From positions 101,429,912 to 101,489,911 of the forward strand of contig CM043963.1 of NCBI GenBank assembly GCA_014529385.2: 60,000 nucleotides of DNA. The letters run 5' to 3'. The stretch's first letter is position 1. Each line of letters opens with the position of its first letter. Positions 1-11,525 of this stretch are shown one piece after another. The position numbers were made by a program, and so were the translations under genes. Origin of the DNA: Adiantum capillus-veneris. Taxonomy: Eukaryota; Streptophyta; Polypodiopsida; Polypodiales; Pteridaceae. Under the pieces are notes generated by a model. The model did not search any database. It saw only the letters and a program-made list of their open reading frames with translations, and had not been told where the DNA came from.

Positions 1-169
1 AAAGGGCAAAGATTTGTTAGTGGTGGCATTTACCAATGCCGAACCAATACGAGTGGAAACTGCCAACGCTTCTCAGGAGGAGAAACCAGGTACCAGTGGT
101 ACTGGTACAGGGCGCGTCATATACCAAGGAGGTACTAGCTGGGGCCAAGGGCGTGGTAATTTCTAGAGC

Positions 170-295
170 CGAAGTCTGAATTGCTATACTTGTGGAAAGT
201 ATGGGAATTTCGCGGCTCAATGTCCAGAAAGACCTGTGACTGCGGCTACTGTGGCGAAGGTTCCAAAGCCAGTCCTAGTAAGAGCAGGTACATGA
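170..295 (+). pseudogene. Element A gag C-terminus with damaged zinc knuckle
   Basis: Codons from 182 to 223 read C-YT-C-GKYG-N-FAAQ-C. This has the exact CX2CX4HX4C spacing of a retroviral-type zinc knuckle, but the histidine is replaced by asparagine. A stop codon at 163-165 interrupts the same frame upstream and the frame ends near 294. In Ty3/gypsy elements the knuckle belongs to the nucleocapsid part of Gag and binds RNA. Here one zinc ligand is lost, in line with the other damage in this copy. Confidence 0.75.
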
Positions 296-420
296 AGCAA
301 AAGGGTAGTGATTGAAAAAATCCTAGGGATTCCGAAAAAACCAGTCATTGCTGAAAGCACCAAATGGTCTCAACAGAGAGAGGTATGGAAGGCCAAGGGT
401 AAAGAAATGGTGGTTGATGA

Positions 421-795
421 ATGGCAGGAGCAGAGAGAACTAGTGGCGAAATCACAGAGGATTTAGCCAAGAAGCTGCCAGAGCAGTCAGAGAGTTCTGA
501 AGCATGGGTCATTCAAAAGATACCAACCCAATCTACTGAGACAGATCAGTCAAAGCCCGGCATACCTGAGACCACGTTGGCTGTAGTACAAGGGTTGATT
601 GAAGAGTTGGGAGCTGATAGAGGAGCTGAAAGCACTAAAATGAAGGAATGGCATTGTGGAGATATTACCAGTTATTCAAGCTCCGACAACAACTTTGATC
701 ATGAGAAAGAGGAAATTCATGTCAAAATCTATGAGACAGAATTCAAAAACTCACTGTGGAGTTGGAAGACATTAGAAGAACTTTGCGTGAAGTAG
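421..795 (+). pseudogene. Element A gag-protease linker
   Basis: A 124-codon frame rich in Glu, Ser and Thr joins the zinc-knuckle region to the protease. I recognise no domain. Its position fits the low-complexity spacer between Gag and protease. It ends at 795 and the protease frame starts slightly upstream in another frame, so either a frameshift lies here or the two were never one polypeptide. Confidence 0.45.
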
Positions 796-1250
796 TGAAG
801 TTCATGAGACAACGAAGGAAGGCTGAGGTGGGGGCCACGACAGTTGACTTGACGGCTGTCAAAGATGATGAAGTGCCGCTAATTCAAGTAGATTACAAAG
901 TTTGGAAACAATGGGAACTACTTTTGAGTGTCATTCTGGATGGAGGAGCAAGAGTAAACATCATGGGAGTACATCTTCAGCATAGGATGAGCATCACAAA
1001 CCTGAAGCCAGCACCTTTCAAAGTGCGGATGGCAGATCATCGAGTAGTGCAAGCTGTTGGTATGATGGAGAATATGCAGATACGAGTGGGCAAGGAGAAG
1101 TTCAAGGCCAGTTTTCTAGTTCTTGATGTGCAAGGAGCATATGGAATGCTACTAGGGTGACCATGGTTGCGAACGGTACAGGCTGTTCATGACTATGCTA
1201 ATCAAACTCTGACTATAGAAGGGACCAGTTGGGCAGGATCCAGACTTAGA
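756..1250 (+). pseudogene. Element A retropepsin-type aspartic protease
   Basis: The frame contains ILDGGARVNIMG, matching the active-site turn of plant Ty3/gypsy proteases (D-S/T/G-G-A/S-x-V-N-x-M). The catalytic Asp is present. About 70 residues later comes a hydrophobic LLG followed by a TGA and PWL, the damaged form of the usual C-terminal LGRPWL motif. A single C-to-T change (CGA to TGA) would explain that stop. The protease would cut the Gag-Pol polyprotein. No intact frame continues into the reverse transcriptase. Confidence 0.75.
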
Positions 1251-1680
1251 CAAACAACACTAGAAGCTGGAGAAAGGAGTTGAGACCTAAAGAACTATGC
1301 CCAGAAGAAGATTGAAAGGATGATAGCAGCTCTAAATATTTTTCCCTTAGCAGAAATTGATCTCAATGCAGTTCTACTTAATAAGGAGCATTTTGACAAA
1401 CAGAAGAACCAGTTTCCAGACCAGTTTACTGAACTCCTTCAAGAGAACGTTCATTTCAGTTAACTGGAAGGCCGGAAGAATCAATTGAATCCAACACGCT
1501 AGATGAGCCAGCACATTCTGGGGAGGACACCGTAAATCAAAATAGTGATTCGGAACTCAAAAGGCCGTCTTGGGATTACGGCAAAGAGTCAACCAAGAGA
1601 AAAGGCGGCGGGCCTAACTGGTTACTCCTAGATGACCAAGAGATCGAGGAATGGAATTTAGGCTCTGAAGACAACCCTAG

Positions 1681-3175
1681 AATGATCAAAGTTAACAAAC
1701 ATCTCAACCCTACAATGAAGGAGAAAGCACGCAGAATGTTCCAACATTACAAAGATGTCTTTGCCTGGGAACATACTGATCTAAAAGGGGTGGATCCAGA
1801 GGTCTACGAGCACAGGATACCACTGAAGCCACAGATGCCAAGCTAGTGAGACTGCAATAGTACCGAATGAATCCCAATTATGCTAAGAAGGTCAAGGAAG
1901 AGATTGACAACCTTCTCAAAGCTGGGTTCATCACTGAAGTGGCCAGTAGCGATGGCTGTTTCCTATTGTAGTTGTTCCCAAGAAGAATGGGAAGTTGAGA
2001 GTATGTGTAGATTATAGGAAACTCAACGCTCAAACCATCAAGGATCCATTCTCATTGCCCTTCACAGATATGTTTCTTGATGAGATTATAGGGTATGAGA
2101 TGTACAATTTTATGGATGGATATAATGGCTACAATCAGTTATAAATTGCTCGTGAGGATCGGGGGAAGACCACTTTCATTACAGGTGGGGAGCATTTATG
2201 TATCTGGTAATGCCATTTGGCCTATGCAATGCACCGGCCACTTTTTAGTGGTGCATGATGGATATATTCAATGAGTTTATTCATCGGTTCCTCGCCATAT
2301 TCATGGACGATTTCACTGTATATTCAGTCGAGGAACAACAATTACTATCCCTAGAAATGATTTTTAAGCGCTCTCAGGAGAAGCGGATTTGTCGGAATCC
2401 ATTCAAATCTATTTTCCTAGTCTGGAAAGGACAGCTACTGGGACATGTGGTATCCCGCAATGGAATAGAAATGGCCAACAACAAGATCCAGTGCGTTCAG
2501 CAGGCCAAGGCGCCCAGGAATGCATCTGAGTTAAGTTCTTTCTTGGGATATATTAACTTTTACAGAAGATTTGTGCATAAATTTTCCTCCCAAGCTTTAC
2601 CAGTGTATGAGCTCACAAAGAAAACTAGCAAGTTCAATTAGACTTCTGAGTGTGAGGAAAGTTTCTAGAACTTAAAAAGTGCCATTATCAATAAAGTAGT
2701 CCTTCGGCAACCAAATTGGGATGTTATCTTCCATGTACATGTGGATGCTTCGGGGCTGGCGATGGGGACGATACAACCCAGCCAGATGGAAGGATTGACT
2801 ATCCTGTCTACTTTGTTAGTCGCAGATTTAGCCAGGCTGAATAGGGTTATGCAACCACTAAACAAGAAGCTCTAGGAATGGTTTTTCAGGGCTATAAAAT
2901 TCATGCATTATTTGCTAGGCAAATTGTTTCATTTCTATGTGGATCATCAGGCCCTATTATTCTTGATTAATAAAGTCATTATTCAAGGTAGGTTAATACG
3001 GTGGATGATGTTCCTTATGGAATTTGAATTCTAAATTTTCCATAAACCTGGAAAAAACCACTGTGGTGTTGGTTTTCTCTCTAGGAGTACGGAGGGCTGT
3101 TTTGAAGCGTCTTTAAGAGACGAACCAGTGGATGCTAAACCCGAGGGATTCACCATGGAAAACTTACAGCACCAC
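1681..3175 (+). pseudogene. Element A reverse transcriptase and RNase H
   Basis: Reverse transcriptase blocks can be followed through several frames. There is a KVDYRKLNAQT-like segment near 2005-2040 (here VCVDYRKLNAQ), then MPFGLCNAPATF near 2210-2248 and the catalytic FMDDF at about 2302-2316 in place of the usual Y/F-x-DD. The connection domain SSFLGYINFYRRF lies near 2533. RNase H follows, with HVDASG near 2740 and a FYVDHQALL block near 2935. Stops at 2248-2250, 2639-2641 and others break it. The enzyme would copy element RNA into DNA and remove the RNA strand. Confidence 0.85.
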
Positions 3176-3833
3176 GTAAGTGCAGGGGAGGGGTTTGTTT
3201 TTTACAAGTTACATAAGCGTATAAGTTAGGGGTACGCCCCCCAATAATTTATCTCCCAAGATTAAAAATAAGGCAGGGGGTATCATATTTATGGGGGGGA
3301 AGGTGAGAAAATGGAAACATGAGAGGAAGTATTTTTGTTTCAAAATCATGGCTTCCCAAAAGATTCTTCCCTTGAACTTGTGCATCAATAGCTACAAAGA
3401 TACATGCAAGAACTAACACTGCTTTGTATATAGTTCATTTGTTGAGGGATGAAAGCTATAATGAGTTTGTATAGATGCAAATTTACATGTAGAGTCTAAC
3501 ATAACTTTATAACCATGGTTTTTGAGTAATTTAGATGGGTCAAAATTGGACCCGAATTGGACAAGTAGGTAGAGTGCAAGCTGAACGGCCACATAGTTTC
3601 AAAGTCAAACTAAGACACATTGAGGGTACATCTAGTTATCAATAGAAGTGGTTCCTTAGTACGTTGCCAGTCACTATGCTACATGCTCTTTGACTAGTTT
3701 TACTCATTTAGATCATGTAAGGCCTAAATTTTATATGTAAGATAGGGGTATGATAGTTTTTGCATGGATTGTTGTATAAGTTTCCTTGATATGAGTCATA
3801 TATAGGGGTTTTATCAAAGTTGTCTGCTCGCAG
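3176..3833 (+). other. Intron-like insertion between RNase H and H2C2 finger
   Basis: Coding similarity stops at about 3175 and resumes at about 3834. The 658-bp gap starts with GTAAGT and ends with TTGTCTGCTCGCAG, which matches plant splice donor and acceptor consensus. It has no coding similarity. It could be a genuine intron acquired by the element or an unrelated insertion whose ends resemble splice sites by chance. No short target duplication was evident. Confidence 0.4.
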
Positions 3834-5240
3834 GTGGCGTCCCGTTTCATATATAGAGGGAATTCCTCGGGATGCTAAATTATTTCAGCTGGAAGCGGCA
3901 GAATCAGTCGATCCTGAATTATATGAAATATATCAGTTTCTTTCTAAGGGTAGTTTCCCAGATGATTGGAAGCAGAACCAAAAGAAGGCTCTGGTTATCA
4001 AAAGCTTAAATTTTACCATCATTGCACGCTCACTCTATAGATTAGGTGTTGATGGGATTCTTTGCCGATGTGTATCTATGGAGGGGAGAATGCAAGTTAT
4101 CTCAGAGGTGCATAATGGAGAATCTGGTTGGACACTTTTCTACTGATATTACTTACAAGAAGATTTTGCAGGCTGGTTTATTGTGGAAAACCTTGATATC
4201 TGATGTCAAAAGTTTTTGCAAAACCTGTGACATATGTCAAAGAATGGGTAGACCCATGACTGCAGACATGATTCCCTTAACACCAGTTCAGCCACATTGG
4301 GTGTTTTTATGAAATGGGGTCTAGATTTCATGGGACCATTCAAGAAGGTTACCCCCAGGAAGAATAGGTATATCTTGATGTCTACCTGTTATATAACCAA
4401 GTGGGTAGAAGCTAAGGCTCTTTCCGACAATACAACAAAACCTACTGCAAGGTTTTTATTTGAGAATATTGTATGCCACTATGGATGTCCTGTGGAGATT
4501 GTGTCAGACCAAGGGACACACTTCATAAATGACACTATGGATATCCTCATGTATATGCTTTCAATCAAGCATCGGAAATCCACACCATATTATTCTAGAT
4601 GCAATGGGCAGGCTGAAAGAAGCAACAAGACCATTAAGACTATCCTCACCAAGATTGTGCAGAAAAAGCTAGAACAGTGGGAATTGAAGCTTCTGACTCC
4701 TCCATGGGCATATAGAATAGCTTATAAGGTCACTATGGGGTTAACACCATTCAGAATGGTGTATGACACTGAAGTTGTTGTTCCTATGGAATTTGTTATA
4801 CCTAGTCTCAGAATGGTTGTAGAGTATGGTTTAGATTTTAATCACGATCTGAAGAACACACTGGAAGAGCTAACCCAGTTAGATGAGTTGTGACAGAGGG
4901 CTATGTTGGAACAAGAAATTGTTCAACAAAGAAGGAAAAACTGGCATGACAGATGAATTAAGGTTCGAGAGTTTCAGAAAGGCGATCTAGTTCTATTATA
5001 TTAGTCCAAATTAGGCCCTAAGAAACCAAACTTAAAGATAGCCTGGGTAGGACCATTTGAAGTTGATTGGGTGTTCTCAAATGGCATGGTACGATTGAAA
5101 GATCTGTCTAGATTATTGTTGCCAGAGGTATATAATGGAGCTAAAATCAAGCTCTATTATTCAGAAGCGAGGGGAATGGGCATTGATGGCATGGGAGCTG
5201 AAGACCAGGCAAATCTGGGATCAACTATTTTAGCTCTTTT
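3834..5240 (+). pseudogene. Element A H2C2 finger and integrase
   Basis: The first part (3834-4290) is the linker and H2C2-type finger, ending in CDICQRM; the paired His region is degraded and a frame change occurs near 4130. The integrase core runs in one open frame from 4297 to 4893. Its catalytic residues are Asp10 (in GLDFMGP), Asp71 (VSDQGTHF) and Glu107 (GQAERSN), with exactly 35 residues between the second Asp and the Glu, as expected of DD35E integrases. The C-terminal part continues to about 5200 with a stop near 4955. The integrase would insert the cDNA copy into the genome. The core looks catalytically complete although the polyprotein is broken. Confidence 0.88.
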
Positions 5241-5750
5241 CCATGTACAACCAGTTCGAAAAACAATCGAAAAGCCAGAACAACACCAGTGTGATAAAAT
5301 CATGTCCAGACTAGAACTAGAAAAGTATGGACACCATTATCAGTTTTTGAGGGACCAACGGTCAGATGGAATATCAGTAGTAATCATTTTAAAGACGAGA
5401 AAAATTCTTGTCGAGTGCATGTCTGCCACGTCACTTGCGGTGCATAGAACTCTAGGAACGATAAGTGGTGGAGCTTTTATGGTGCGAATGCGTATAACAG
5501 TAAGGCGAGTAGGAATTTTTCCTCCCAAATCTCTTGCACGACGCTTACCTTCTGTTGTCCACTCACCATCGCCGAGCTCCGAAGTTTCTTCACTGGAGCC
5601 ACAAACCTTGTCCTCTGAGGAGACCGTGGATTGTCGTCTGTCTTTGCCAGCCACACCTGGATACGGTTTCGAAGAATCAAGTAAGGCATCTTCTTCTTCT
5701 CCTGCTTCATCATCTTCACCGTGCATGGGTAGAAGAAACTGTCAGAGAAG
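5241..5750 (+). pseudogene. Element A post-integrase spacer
   Basis: The open frame at 5071-5868 continues past the integrase tail into Ser/Pro-rich sequence with no recognisable domain. Parallel frames on both strands are also open because the composition is biased, so coding cannot be shown. It separates the integrase from the third ORF, which begins at about 5751. Confidence 0.3.
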
Positions 5751-8700
5751 ATGCAGGAGACTATTGATGAAACCCAAGCCCTTATTACTGCTACAAAGGC
5801 AAATCTTCCACTCATTTCCCATAGTAAGATTCAGCGTTATGTGTTTACTGAGCAAGCCAAGGCTTTAATCCAACTATGGGATTTGTGTGTGGTTTTGCAA
5901 GCCACAAGGATTGAGTTTCACACAACCATCATAAGGCAAGTCCTGGATTCTTTTAATGTTGAAGATGGAAGTGCCGTGGTCTATGGCAGAAAAGTGACAG
6001 TTACTCCAGAGAACATTGCTTTTGCTTTCCAAATGCCAAATGAGCCAAAGCCATCTGTGGCAATCGTAGAGGAGATCAATTCAGCTTTAAAGGAATATGA
6101 CACTGCCAAAAGGAGACGAAAGCCAGTGTGCAAGGGATTCCAGAAGAAGGTCTGGACGCTCCTGTTGCTTACCAATTTGTGGGTGAAGCTGTGAGCCTAA
6201 AAAATAATCCGACATATGTGTCAGAGAAACTCTTTGCTATGATTTTAGCAAAGAGATTGGATTCTAAAGTCGATATCAACCTCTGTCAGATATTGTCGCA
6301 TAATGTAGTTCAGCAAACTGCCAAGTTTAAGTCTCAAAGTGTATTCTAGTCTTGGTATGTTTGGCGGTTTTTGTACTGGGTGACTTATTTAGATGCCCAT
6401 GATCAGGTAAGAATGGCTTGGAGCCAGAAGCCATTCCCAGTATCCCAGAATGTGGAATTATCATATGAGGAAGAAGCCCCAAAAAGCTAGTCAGTTCCCA
6501 CTGGACAAAAGAGAAAGGCTATACAAGAGGAAGCTGTCAGTTCAAAGAGGCCAAGGATGACATTGACCAAAAGCACGGCTCTCTTGAAGCAGTTAGAAAG
6601 TCAAATCAAAACAGTGTCTACTGAAAAGACTTCAACTAGTCAGACTGAACAAAATATTGTCCAAACCACTGGTGGAGTTAACCAACCAACAGACCAGATT
6701 TCATCAACCACTAGTACTGAACAAGACCAATCAGAAAGGGCCAGTCCTGATCAGCCAGCATATCATACTGATAAGGGCTAAGGAGCAACATCTCCAAGTC
6801 CACTTGGCAAAGTTTCTATCCCATACAGTGAAGCAACCCTGCTAGTGACAAAGAAAGATAGGTTACAACAGATGCAGACCATCCTCTCAAGGGACGCCTA
6901 GTTTTGCAAGAATCTGATCATTCTGCATTACCCTACCTGGCTCTTGTACGGTCTACAAGCCAACTGACTCTAATCCAGCAAAACAGTTAAGGATGGTTGT
7001 TCTGTGCTTATTCAGTCATCATGGAACACTATTGTGAATTGCATGGGGCAAATTCTGGATACTCCAGGATCAGAAGATGAACTAACTAAGGTAAAGACTG
7101 AACTAAGGGAGGTTGAGGAGAAAATTAAAAATTTGGAGAAAGGGAGAGCAACCCAGAACCTACCCCACAGTATCCTTGAAGCTCAGGCAGCTAGGACTAT
7201 TTAGCAGTTACAAAGTAAGCTTGACAAGGTGGAGTCTAAGATACGGACCATACGAGAAGAAAAGGCAGAAGCTGAAAGAATTGCTAATAGGTTTGAAACT
7301 ATGCTCAGAATGAAGAGAGTTGAGTTCAACTCCTTACTGACCAGCCACACTGCTCTGAAGGCCACATTAACAAAAAGGTATATCTATAATAATCTAGTCA
7401 AGATCTTGAATTTAGAAGGAAATGATGTTTTCAACTTGGATAACTTGAGGGCTCTTACGGAGACAATGCACAATGATTTGCAAGATAAAAACTTGAATAT
7501 AACAGTGCTCTGGCAAATTAATCTATCCTTGATTATATTGTACACCAGAAGGATGATGATAAGGGGGAAGAAGAAGCAGATAAGAAGGAGGAACGAGAAG
7601 AAGAGCATAATGATGATGATGATGACTCTCCTCCATCTCCACCTTCAGAACCTGATACTCGTGGTGCAGGGACAACAGGAGAACATGATCAGTCTCAGGC
7701 AGACCAACCAGACCAGCCTAAAGGGCAACAATCGAGCGATCAGCAGAGCTGGGAAAGCAACAACCCAACAACACTAAAAAATCAACAGCATACCAGTCAC
7801 AACACAGTAGGGATGCTAAAGGGAAAGTCAAAGCTGTGACTGAGGGTTTAGCACGTGATGAGCAACATTCATTACAGCTCATCACGCTGAACAAGAGATT
7901 GAAACATCAGCAGGCTGCTATAACCAGGCGGTATCTGGAGGATGATGATCTTATCTCTGATCTAGAGCGCTTTCAGCGATTGTATGTCAGCGCCAGGGAA
8001 ATGGTTGAGCATTGAAAATCAGTTGCTTTCCATGATCAAGAGTCCTACCAACTGCATGCGCATCCTAGTACAATACAACTGTTAGAAAGGGTGCCTGAAT
8101 GGATACTAACTGCTAAAGAGAGAATAACCAATCCACATTGGCAACGGTGGTCTACTGCAGATTGTCGCTCTCTGGCCATGGAATTAGAGCTTTTTCTGGG
8201 GAACAAGCCAACATATAAATGCATGAAGGATGTCAAGAATCAATTGAAAGAGGTCTTAGAGCAAATGTAGATTGCTAGGGGAGTTCTGGATCAAAGGGTG
8301 CGAACTACTCTTGAAGACCAGACTGCCACCAGTAAGGGACCTCAAACTCGAATGTCAGTGGGAGAACATGCAACTGCTCTCTGATGACTGTTTCAGCTGG
8401 TCAAGGTAACCAAAAAGATGATGCAGCAAGAGAACGAGGCTGTCCTTAACTTCTTGGAATTTGTGCCTGATTTCCCAGTTCTCTTGTATGCTTTACCAGC
8501 AAGAGAGGCAGAGTTGCCAAGATTTTTTCTAGCACTCTACCCTCAACATCTAGAACCAATTGATGGGCTCACATATTTCAAGATTACTGTGATGATCTTC
8601 AGGATTGGTATGAGCGATCGATTGTGGAATGGAAAACCTGGCAAAAACTGTTCAACGACTCTCTCCAACTGAATGATCTCCAGGAGCTGAGAGATGAGGT

Positions 8701-9161
8701 GCAGAGGATCAAACTGTGTATGGGCTAGTGGAAAATTCAGCTCAGAGGCCTCACTAAAATCACCAACCAACTGCTGCAACTCACTCTTGAGTACTCTAAA
8801 GTGCTTGAAAAGGACATTATGGCTACCACAATACAAAGAGATGACTAAGATTCTTTTTGAAGCCCGGATCAAAGCCCATCAGCCTCTTCTAGAAGGATGG
8901 ATCGATACAGCCTTGCATTGTCACAAACTGGCCAGAACTCGGCTCACCAAAGGCAGACGCGCACTCTATAATCTCGACACCAAAACTTATCATCCTCTCA
9001 CGCCTTATGAAATTGAGATGTCCACATAAAGGTGGGATCAGCTTGAACAAGAGGCCATTTACAGGATCATTGAGAAGGAGAATGCTGGCACTGGGACTTC
9101 TCAAACGCCATCCGGGCCAAAGGGTAAACGGAAGCGAGTTCAGTGGAAGGATACTGGGTAG
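5751..9161 (+). pseudogene. Element A third ORF: coiled-coil protein between integrase and 3' LTR
   Basis: About 1,137 codons can be followed with repeated frameshifts and stops. The N-terminal part (5751-6350) has a hydrophobic-helix pattern followed by DGSAVVYGRKVTVTPENIA. From memory this resembles the putative plant transposon protein domain found in many plant element ORFs. Next come a Gln/Thr/Ser-rich stretch (6500-6800), heptad-like charged helices (7060-7500), an acidic stretch (7550-7640) and more helical sequence. It ends with a basic KGKRKR patch close to the stop at 9159-9161. Its placement matches the env-like position of some plant Ty3 elements, but I see no signal peptide or membrane segment. 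Element F has a counterpart of similar length. Confidence 0.6.
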
Positions 9162-9498
9162 TTCCATCTCAAAATTCGGTCAAGGATTTTTCTGCTGGTC
9201 TTCGAATTAGACGATAGATTTTTCCAGCAGTTTCCATAGCAGACGCTGAATTTTTCCACTCAGGGGTTGGTGTCACTTGGCTGGACGACCCTTGGAATTA
9301 CAATTACTAGGGTGCCAAGCACTCAACAACCCAGGACTAGAAGAATCAGACGCTGGATTTTTTTAGTCCGACTTGGTGTCTTTTGGCTGGATGCCCCTAG
9401 AACTACAACTATAGGGGTGTCAAGCACTCAATAAGCAAAATTCTAGAAGAATCAGACGGTTGATTTTTTTCAGAAATTTTGGAATCTTGCCAAAATTC
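9162..9498 (+). other. Element A 3' untranslated region with an internal repeat
   Basis: Non-coding. Two partly similar blocks of about 120 bp follow each other (about 9239-9350 and 9350-9460). Each contains the sequence CAGACGCTG or CAGACGGTTG, then a run of T, then a GGCTGGA...CCC segment and ...AAGCACTCAA. They appear to be an old tandem duplication. No gene seen. Confidence 0.45.
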
Positions 9499-9515
9499 AA
9501 GAAAGGAGGGAAGGA
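9499..9515 (+). other. Element A polypurine tract
   Basis: Seventeen consecutive purines, AAGAAAGGAGGGAAGGA, lie directly before the TG that starts the 3' LTR. This is the expected primer for plus-strand synthesis in LTR retrotransposons. Confidence 0.7.
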
Positions 9516-9910
9516 TGTAGATGGTGGATATAGTCTCATTGGGTGGGAACCGGCTCTTGTGAGACGAACAATGGATCAGTCAGTAATTACCACGGCAATT
9601 ACCACAATAACTCCCAAGGCATATAAATAGGACCCATTACATTGTAATCGGGTTGGCATTTGTCGGTTGTACTTTTGCCTAGCTTTTGATTCGTAATCCT
9701 TAGTTCCCGAGCTGTTCCTGAGCTCCATTATCTCCATCTGTAATCTTTCATCTATAATCCTAAACATAGCAGTCTAGTGTACTTCAACCATACATACTTT
9801 GTACTTATTCTCTCTGAATCTGGATCTGAATCTGAACATCATTCTCAATACTTTAGTCTGTTTCTCATTTCAGTAGATGTATTCCAGTTCAGTTTCTATT
9901 TCCTTTCCCA
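9516..9910 (+). repeat. Element A 3' LTR
   Basis: The proposed 395-bp LTR starts with TG after the polypurine tract and ends with CA at 9910, just before kinase-like homology resumes. It contains a TATA-like TATAAATA at 9622-9629. The partner LTR is outside the window, so the ends rest on the TG/CA rule and the homology break. If they are correct, the 5-bp target duplication should be ATTCT (9911-9915). Confidence 0.65.
9622..9629 (+). promoter_or_regulatory. TATA-like box of element A LTR
   Basis: TATAAATA lies about 105 bp inside the LTR, in the usual place for the U3 promoter of a plant LTR retrotransposon. Not tested. Confidence 0.5.
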
Positions 9911-9915
9911 ATTCT

Positions 9916-11296
9916 TTGGACATCACTCATCACGGCATCATTTATCCACTTGCCATGGTTCGCCATATAGAGCGTCCAATGCTCATTTCACGTTTTTGTG
10001 GAATGGTGGCGATGTAGAGTAGTGGACAAGAGAGTGCACTGCAGATGGCAGTCAACCTGCCATTCACGATTATGTAACCACAAAAGGAACAATAGAGTTG
10101 TTTCAAAATAAAATTTTGCAACTAATAAATGATTTGCTTCAAACCCAGAAGTATCTACATGTGCACATCTATCTCCACAATGAACTTCACTCCCGCAACA
10201 TGATGCTTGACTTTGGACAGAAGGGGTCCTATGTAGGCATTGTGGATTGGGGGTCATGTACAAAGACCCCCATAACGATATGTTTTCTTCCTCTCCACAA
10301 CTTGAAAATAGAAACTAGAAAGCAGAGTGAGAGAGATTTTCCATGGGCTGCCTCAAAATGCATATCTACTAATCACCCTCCCTAAAATAAAGCCATGGAT
10401 ATTTACTCCATGTGCCATACTTATAAACGGCTCTTGAAGTGCATGGAAGTGCCACAAGAGCAAAACAAAAGGGATTTTTTAAGGGAATGTACTTACCCAC
10501 CTTGAGAGTGGAAGCAAAACACTTCCTTAGCTTGACCTAACACTTTTGATATTTCCTAGTGTCTAAACAATGCCCATAGATTGGGCTATGCCATTGTAAC
10601 AATTTTTGGTCTATGACCAAGTGATGACTGAAGTGATGAATTGTTTATGGTCCTCTTTAGTTGCTCTTATATTATATAATTGATCAAATTATCTTGTCTC
10701 TTTCTAAAGTGACATGGTGATAAATATTATCTATTTATTGCTGCAAGATTAAGATATCCTGTCTATTTCTTTGAAGATTTGAAAGTGATAACATGTTAAC
10801 TTTACGATAAATCTCTCTCATGATGACATGTTTGCTTGTTTGACAGACATGGAAGAAGAACTCATTCATGACAAAGCACAAGCCATCTACAAAGAGAAGA
10901 GAGAGTGTTATGGTCAGGAGAAAGATCTTGAACCTATTGCACGGATCGAAGAGGACGAGTCCGGGTTGCAAGGCGAACCTCTTATCCTTAAGGAGTGCAA
11001 GAAACTATGTCCAAGCCACTTTTTGCATCAACATTTATTTCAAATCAGTGGCAATGCCAAGGAATCAGCACTTGTAAAGCTATCAGATTTGCAGCACAAA
11101 GGACTCATACAAGTGTTGCTACAAAAATCCATACGTCGAGAGAGAGTTATGCCAAACAACAATCAAATGGAACTCTACTTTATACAACAATGTTATGTTC
11201 ACGACATCCTTGGGAGATGTGTGGATTGGTTAGACGATGCCCCAAGAACTCTCGCATTGGGCATGGTCGGATTGCAGAGAAAGTGGCTGCAAGTCA
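9916..11296 (+). pseudogene. Protein-kinase-like gene copy 1, 5' fragment (C-lobe)
   Basis: It aligns base by base with the copy at 47.6-48.95 kb. Translation from about 10098 gives the kinase catalytic loop LHNELHSRN and then GIVDWG in place of DFG, so this is a protein-kinase-like C-lobe. The HxD Asp is changed to Glu here (HNE), while copy 2 keeps HND. A gap of about 0.4 kb resembling an intron separates this from a second exon at about 10850-11296, which has the charged helix MEEELIHDKAQ. The 5' part is missing because element A sits at 9910. Element B interrupts the gene after 11296. I cannot name the kinase family. Confidence 0.7.
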
Positions 11297-11481
11297 TGTT
11301 ATGGAATTGATATTTTATTATTTGTTGCAGTTGACAAGTGAAAAAAGACTGGGACCGAGCTAGGCCTATGCAAATGAAATTATATACATTGTACATTTTA
11401 TTATTCAAGTGCTCTTTTATGAGCTTTGGCCATTTATGATCGGCCGGCCAGTTTGTAACCAATTTGACCATTCAAGAAATC

Positions 11482-11488
11482 TATATAA
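11482..11488 (+). promoter_or_regulatory. TATA box of element B LTR
   Basis: TATATAA about 185 bp into the LTR. The same sequence is kept in the right LTR at 16897-16903. A hairpin-forming repeat begins 7 bp downstream, so the transcript start is probably near or within it. Confidence 0.6.
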
Positions 11489-11494
11489 CAAATA

Positions 11495-11525
11495 CGTGCA
11501 AGAGGGAAATGGTCACTCTTGCACG
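11495..11525 (+). other. Perfect 10-bp inverted repeat downstream of the TATA box
   Basis: CGTGCAAGAG (11495-11504) and CTCTTGCACG (11516-11525) are perfect complements around an 11-nt loop. The right LTR keeps both arms unchanged at 16910-16940. It could form a hairpin near the 5' end of the element RNA. Confidence 0.7.

Larger units (their letters stand above)
1..9910 (+). mobile_element. Element A: Ty3/gypsy LTR retrotransposon, 5' end outside window
   Basis: The order is gag zinc knuckle, protease, reverse transcriptase, RNase H, H2C2 finger, integrase, a long third ORF, polypurine tract and 3' LTR. That is the Ty3/gypsy order with an extra 3' ORF. The coding part is full of stops and frameshifts, so the copy is dead. 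The 5' LTR and most of gag lie left of the window. The right end is placed at 9910 because homology to the kinase-like gene copy at 47.6 kb resumes within a few bases after it. Confidence 0.85.
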
